The notes beneath the pieces were generated by a model that searched no databases, was not told the DNA's origin, and was given only the letters and a program-made list of their open reading frames with translations. From Nitrospirota bacterium (GTDB lineage: Bacteria > Nitrospirota > Thermodesulfovibrionia > Thermodesulfovibrionales > SM23-35): a stretch of 18,212 nt of DNA. The stretch covers positions 1-18,212 of the forward strand of contig JAOUJR010000004.1 in the NCBI GenBank assembly GCA_029883145.1. The letters are read 5' to 3'. Positions 15,944-18,212 of this stretch are shown here, piece after piece (position 1 is the stretch's first letter; each line of letters starts with the position of its first letter). A program made the position numbers and the translations under genes.

Positions 15944-15975
15944 AAAGGGAAATGGTCTACATCTCATCGATATGA
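15944..15975 (+). promoter_or_regulatory. Seven-codon minicistron overlapping the alaS start
   Basis: Shortly after an AAAGGGA ribosome-site-like stretch (15944-15950) an ATG at 15952 opens seven codons, MVYISSI, and stops at TGA 15973-15975. That stop overlaps the alaS ATG as ATGA. alaS has no good Shine-Dalgarno of its own, so translation may be coupled through this short frame. It contains no alanine codon, so classic attenuation by alanine supply is not indicated. The spacing from the ribosome site is short and it may be chance. Confidence 0.3.
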
Positions 15976-18212
15976 AGAGTTCAGAGATAAGAACTGCATT
16001 TTTGGAATACTTTAAATCTAAAGGGCACAGTATTGTACCAAGCTCTCCTCTCATTCCACAACATGACCCTACCCTTCTTTTTGTGAATGCAGGAATGGTT
16101 CAGTTTAAAACATTTTTTCTCGGAGAAGAAAGAAGTCCTTATCTTCGCGCAGTCTCCTGTCAAAAGTGCATGCGGGCAGGAGGAAAACATAGTGACCTTG
16201 AAAATGTTGGACATACGGCAAGACATCATACATTTTTTGAAATGCTCGGAAATTTTTCTTTCGGTGATTATTTCAAGACAGACGCAATCCTTTTTTCGTG
16301 GGAACTTTTAACTGACTGGTTCAAATTGCCAAAGGAGAGACTCTATGTATCTGTATACGAAGAAGATGATGAGGCTGCAAAACTCTGGTCCGATCTGACA
16401 GGTCTTCCTGATGAAAGAATCGCAAGGCTTGGCCCAAAGGATAACTTCTGGCAGATGGGTGATACAGGTCCATGTGGCCCATGTTCCGAGATAATCATAG
16501 ATCAGGGAGCACATGTAGGATGTGGCAGGCCTGACTGTACTGTTGGATGTGAGTGCGACAGATTTCTTGAACTCTGGAACCTTGTGTTTATGCAATTTAA
16601 CAGGGATGAGAAGGGAAACCTTACCCCTCTGCCGAAACCAAGTATAGATACAGGTATGGGTATTGAGAGAATCAGTGCGATACTACAAGGTAAAACATCA
16701 AATTTTGATACTGATTTTTTTCAACCAATCATTAAGAATATTTCCATTCTTTCAGGTGTAAAAGTTGGCTCATCAACAGAGTCTGATATATCCATAAGAG
16801 TTATTGCGGATCACATCCGTGCAATCACCTTTCTCCTCTCTGAGGGTGTAGTACCGTCAAACGAAGGGAGAGGTTATGTTCTTCGAAGAATAATCCGCAG
16901 AGCATCAAGACATGCAAAAATCCTCCAAATGCATGAACCATCATTATATAAATTGGTTGATTCCGTTATTGATTCTATAGGTGATATATATCCTGAAATT
17001 GTTTATGAGAGAGAAAGAACGAAAAAGATTCTTCGCATAGAAGAAGAGAGTTTTAATAGGACAATAGAGACGGGCGTGAATCTCCTTGATGACCTTATTG
17101 CAAAAGTGAAGAAAGATGGTACCCGGGTTATTCCAGGGGAAGAAATCTTCAAGCTTTACGATACCTATGGTTTTCCTTTAGACTTCGCAAAAGATATAGC
17201 AATGGACACTGGATTGGATATTGACGAAGAAGGCTTTCAAAAAGAGATGGCGTCCCAGCGAGAGAGGTCAAAAGGTGTTCAAACAGAAACTAAAGGATGG
17301 GCACATATTACTTCCCCTAGATTTCGGATAAAAGCAAGCGGTTATACACACTCAGAATTTGTAGGACATGATAGTTTAAAAATTCAATCAATTATTGTAG
17401 ATATTTTCAAAAAAGGTGAATCAGTAAATGAATTGACAGAAGGTGACGAGGGAGAGGTACTTCTTGATAAAACGTCTTTTTATGCTGAATCAGGAGGTCA
17501 GGTAGGTGATACAGGAACTATGGATTCAAAAAACGTCCATATTAAGGTTCTTAATACCACAAAGCCTTATCCCAATGCTCATCTTCATCACGTAAGAATA
17601 GAGAGAGGAAAGATTGCCAAAGGTGAAAAAGTTACCTGTATTGTTGATGTCGAAAGAAGAAGGGCTATCATGAGAACCCACACTGCCACTCACTTACTTC
17701 ATAAGGCATTGCGGATAGTTCTTGGTGACCATATCAAACAATCAGGTTCGGTTGTCAGTCCTGAAAGACTCAGGTTTGATTTTACCCATTTCAATGCAAT
17801 GCAGGACGAAGAAATAAACAGGACTGAAGACCTTGTCAACGAAACGATACTCAAAGACATACCCGTGAGAACAGATATAATGAAGATTGATGAAGCAATG
17901 AAAACAGGTGCTGTCGCACTATTTGATGAGAAATATGGCGAGACAGTACGAGTTGTGAACGTAGAAGATTTCAGTAAAGAACTCTGCGGTGGTACACACT
18001 GTAAGGCAACAGGTGAGATAGGATTATTTGTGATTCTCTCAGAAGGGAGTGTTGCCTCGGGTATCAGGAGAATTGAAGCACTGACAGGGAAGTATGCCTT
18101 TGAGTATCTCAAGCAGAAAAAAATAGAGATAGACACAATAAAGGGATTATTGAAAGCTGATAAACCGCATGAGAAGGTAGAAAAACTCCTCAATGACATA
18201 AAGTTGCTCGAA
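15972..18212 (+). CDS. alaS: Alanine-tRNA ligase, 3'-truncated by window edge
   Basis: AlaS charges tRNA-Ala with alanine and clears mischarged Ser/Gly. The 747 codons present cover the class II catalytic domain (SSPLIPQHDPTLLFVNAGM, then HHTFFEMLGNFSFGDYF), the tRNA-recognition helices, and the editing domain with its zinc motif: HTATH (H570, H574) and CGGTHC (C672, H676). A cysteine-rich insertion (C184, C189, C193, C195) in the catalytic half is common in anaerobic and other bacteria and probably binds a metal. The full protein is usually about 870-880 residues, so the C-terminal C-Ala dimerisation domain is mostly outside the window. The ATG at 15972 begins in register with the family (MKSSEIRTAFLEYF). 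The ribosome site is poor; a short upstream frame ends on the start codon. Confidence 0.96.
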   Translation, partial: MKSSEIRTAFLEYFKSKGHSIVPSSPLIPQHDPTLLFVNAGMVQFKTFFLGEERSPYLRAVSCQKCMRAGGKHSDLENVGHTARHHTFFEMLGNFSFGDYFKTDAILFSWELLTDWFKLPKERLYVSVYEEDDEAAKLWSDLTGLPDERIARLGPKDNFWQMGDTGPCGPCSEIIIDQGAHVGCGRPDCTVGCECDRFLELWNLVFMQFNRDEKGNLTPLPKPSIDTGMGIERISAILQGKTSNFDTDFFQPIIKNISILSGVKVGSSTESDISIRVIADHIRAITFLLSEGVVPSNEGRGYVLRRIIRRASRHAKILQMHEPSLYKLVDSVIDSIGDIYPEIVYERERTKKILRIEEESFNRTIETGVNLLDDLIAKVKKDGTRVIPGEEIFKLYDTYGFPLDFAKDIAMDTGLDIDEEGFQKEMASQRERSKGVQTETKGWAHITSPRFRIKASGYTHSEFVGHDSLKIQSIIVDIFKKGESVNELTEGDEGEVLLDKTSFYAESGGQVGDTGTMDSKNVHIKVLNTTKPYPNAHLHHVRIERGKIAKGEKVTCIVDVERRRAIMRTHTATHLLHKALRIVLGDHIKQSGSVVSPERLRFDFTHFNAMQDEEINRTEDLVNETILKDIPVRTDIMKIDEAMKTGAVALFDEKYGETVRVVNVEDFSKELCGGTHCKATGEIGLFVILSEGSVASGIRRIEALTGKYAFEYLKQKKIEIDTIKGLLKADKPHEKVEKLLNDIKLLE

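Noticed and set aside
15915..15971. T-box or other riboswitch before alaS
   Set aside because: The gap is only 57 bases with no T-box consensus, specifier stem or terminator.
17699..18199. Minus-strand open frame of 166 codons inside alaS
   Set aside because: Antisense of the conserved editing domain; Ser/Leu-rich shadow composition.
1..18212. Defence island, CRISPR, toxin-antitoxin or mobile element
   Set aside because: No repeats with spacers, transposase, integrase, nuclease or toxin-like pairs were found; all long genes belong to housekeeping, envelope or acetate families.

Overview
The window looks like a core chromosomal region of a Gram-negative, probably anaerobic or microaerophilic bacterium. 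A diderm envelope is suggested by a large AsmA-like DUF748 protein, a BamE-like lipoprotein and a PilT motor. The combination of DUF748, an acyl-CoA synthetase/GNAT fusion next to acs, and recA-pilT-recX-alaS fits Nitrospirota (Thermodesulfovibrionia-like) or Desulfobacterota, but this is recalled family knowledge and not a computed assignment. I see no insertion sequence, phage gene, CRISPR array, tRNA or rRNA.

Layout. (1) 1-3486, plus strand: the 3' part of a giant DUF748 envelope protein, cut at its N-terminus by the window edge. (2) 3479-11249, minus strand: a YihY/BrkB membrane protein, an acyl-CoA synthetase fused to a GNAT acetyltransferase (Pat/PatZ type), AMP-forming acetyl-CoA synthetase (acs), and an OFA-family MFS transporter. 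In transcription order this is transporter, acs, strong terminator, pat-like gene, yihY. (3) 11250-11527: a divergent intergenic region with a candidate promoter on each strand and an (AAT)5 run between them. (4) 11528-18212, plus strand: a tight eight-gene run of OsmC-like protein, pgpA, thpR, recA, pilT, recX, a BamE-like lipoprotein and alaS (cut at its 3' end). Gaps in this run are 57 bases or less and several genes overlap.

How the genes may work together. The minus-strand block reads as an acetate module: a possible carboxylate importer, the enzyme that activates acetate to acetyl-CoA, and a Pat-type lysine acetyltransferase of the kind that switches Acs off by acetylating its conserved lysine (here K622 of Acs). 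The Pat-like protein keeps the catalytic histidine (H256) of active NDP-forming acyl-CoA synthetases, which I recall being lost in enterobacterial Pat, so it may be a true two-activity enzyme. The plus-strand block is a recA-recX-alaS neighbourhood with pilT inserted between recA and its regulator recX, without cinA, and with phospholipid, RNA-repair and redox genes upstream.

No clearly new multi-gene system is visible. The most useful leads are the histidine-retaining Pat-like fusion beside Acs, the OmpA-like C-terminal end of the DUF748 protein, the pilT insertion, and a seven-codon minicistron whose stop overlaps the alaS start.
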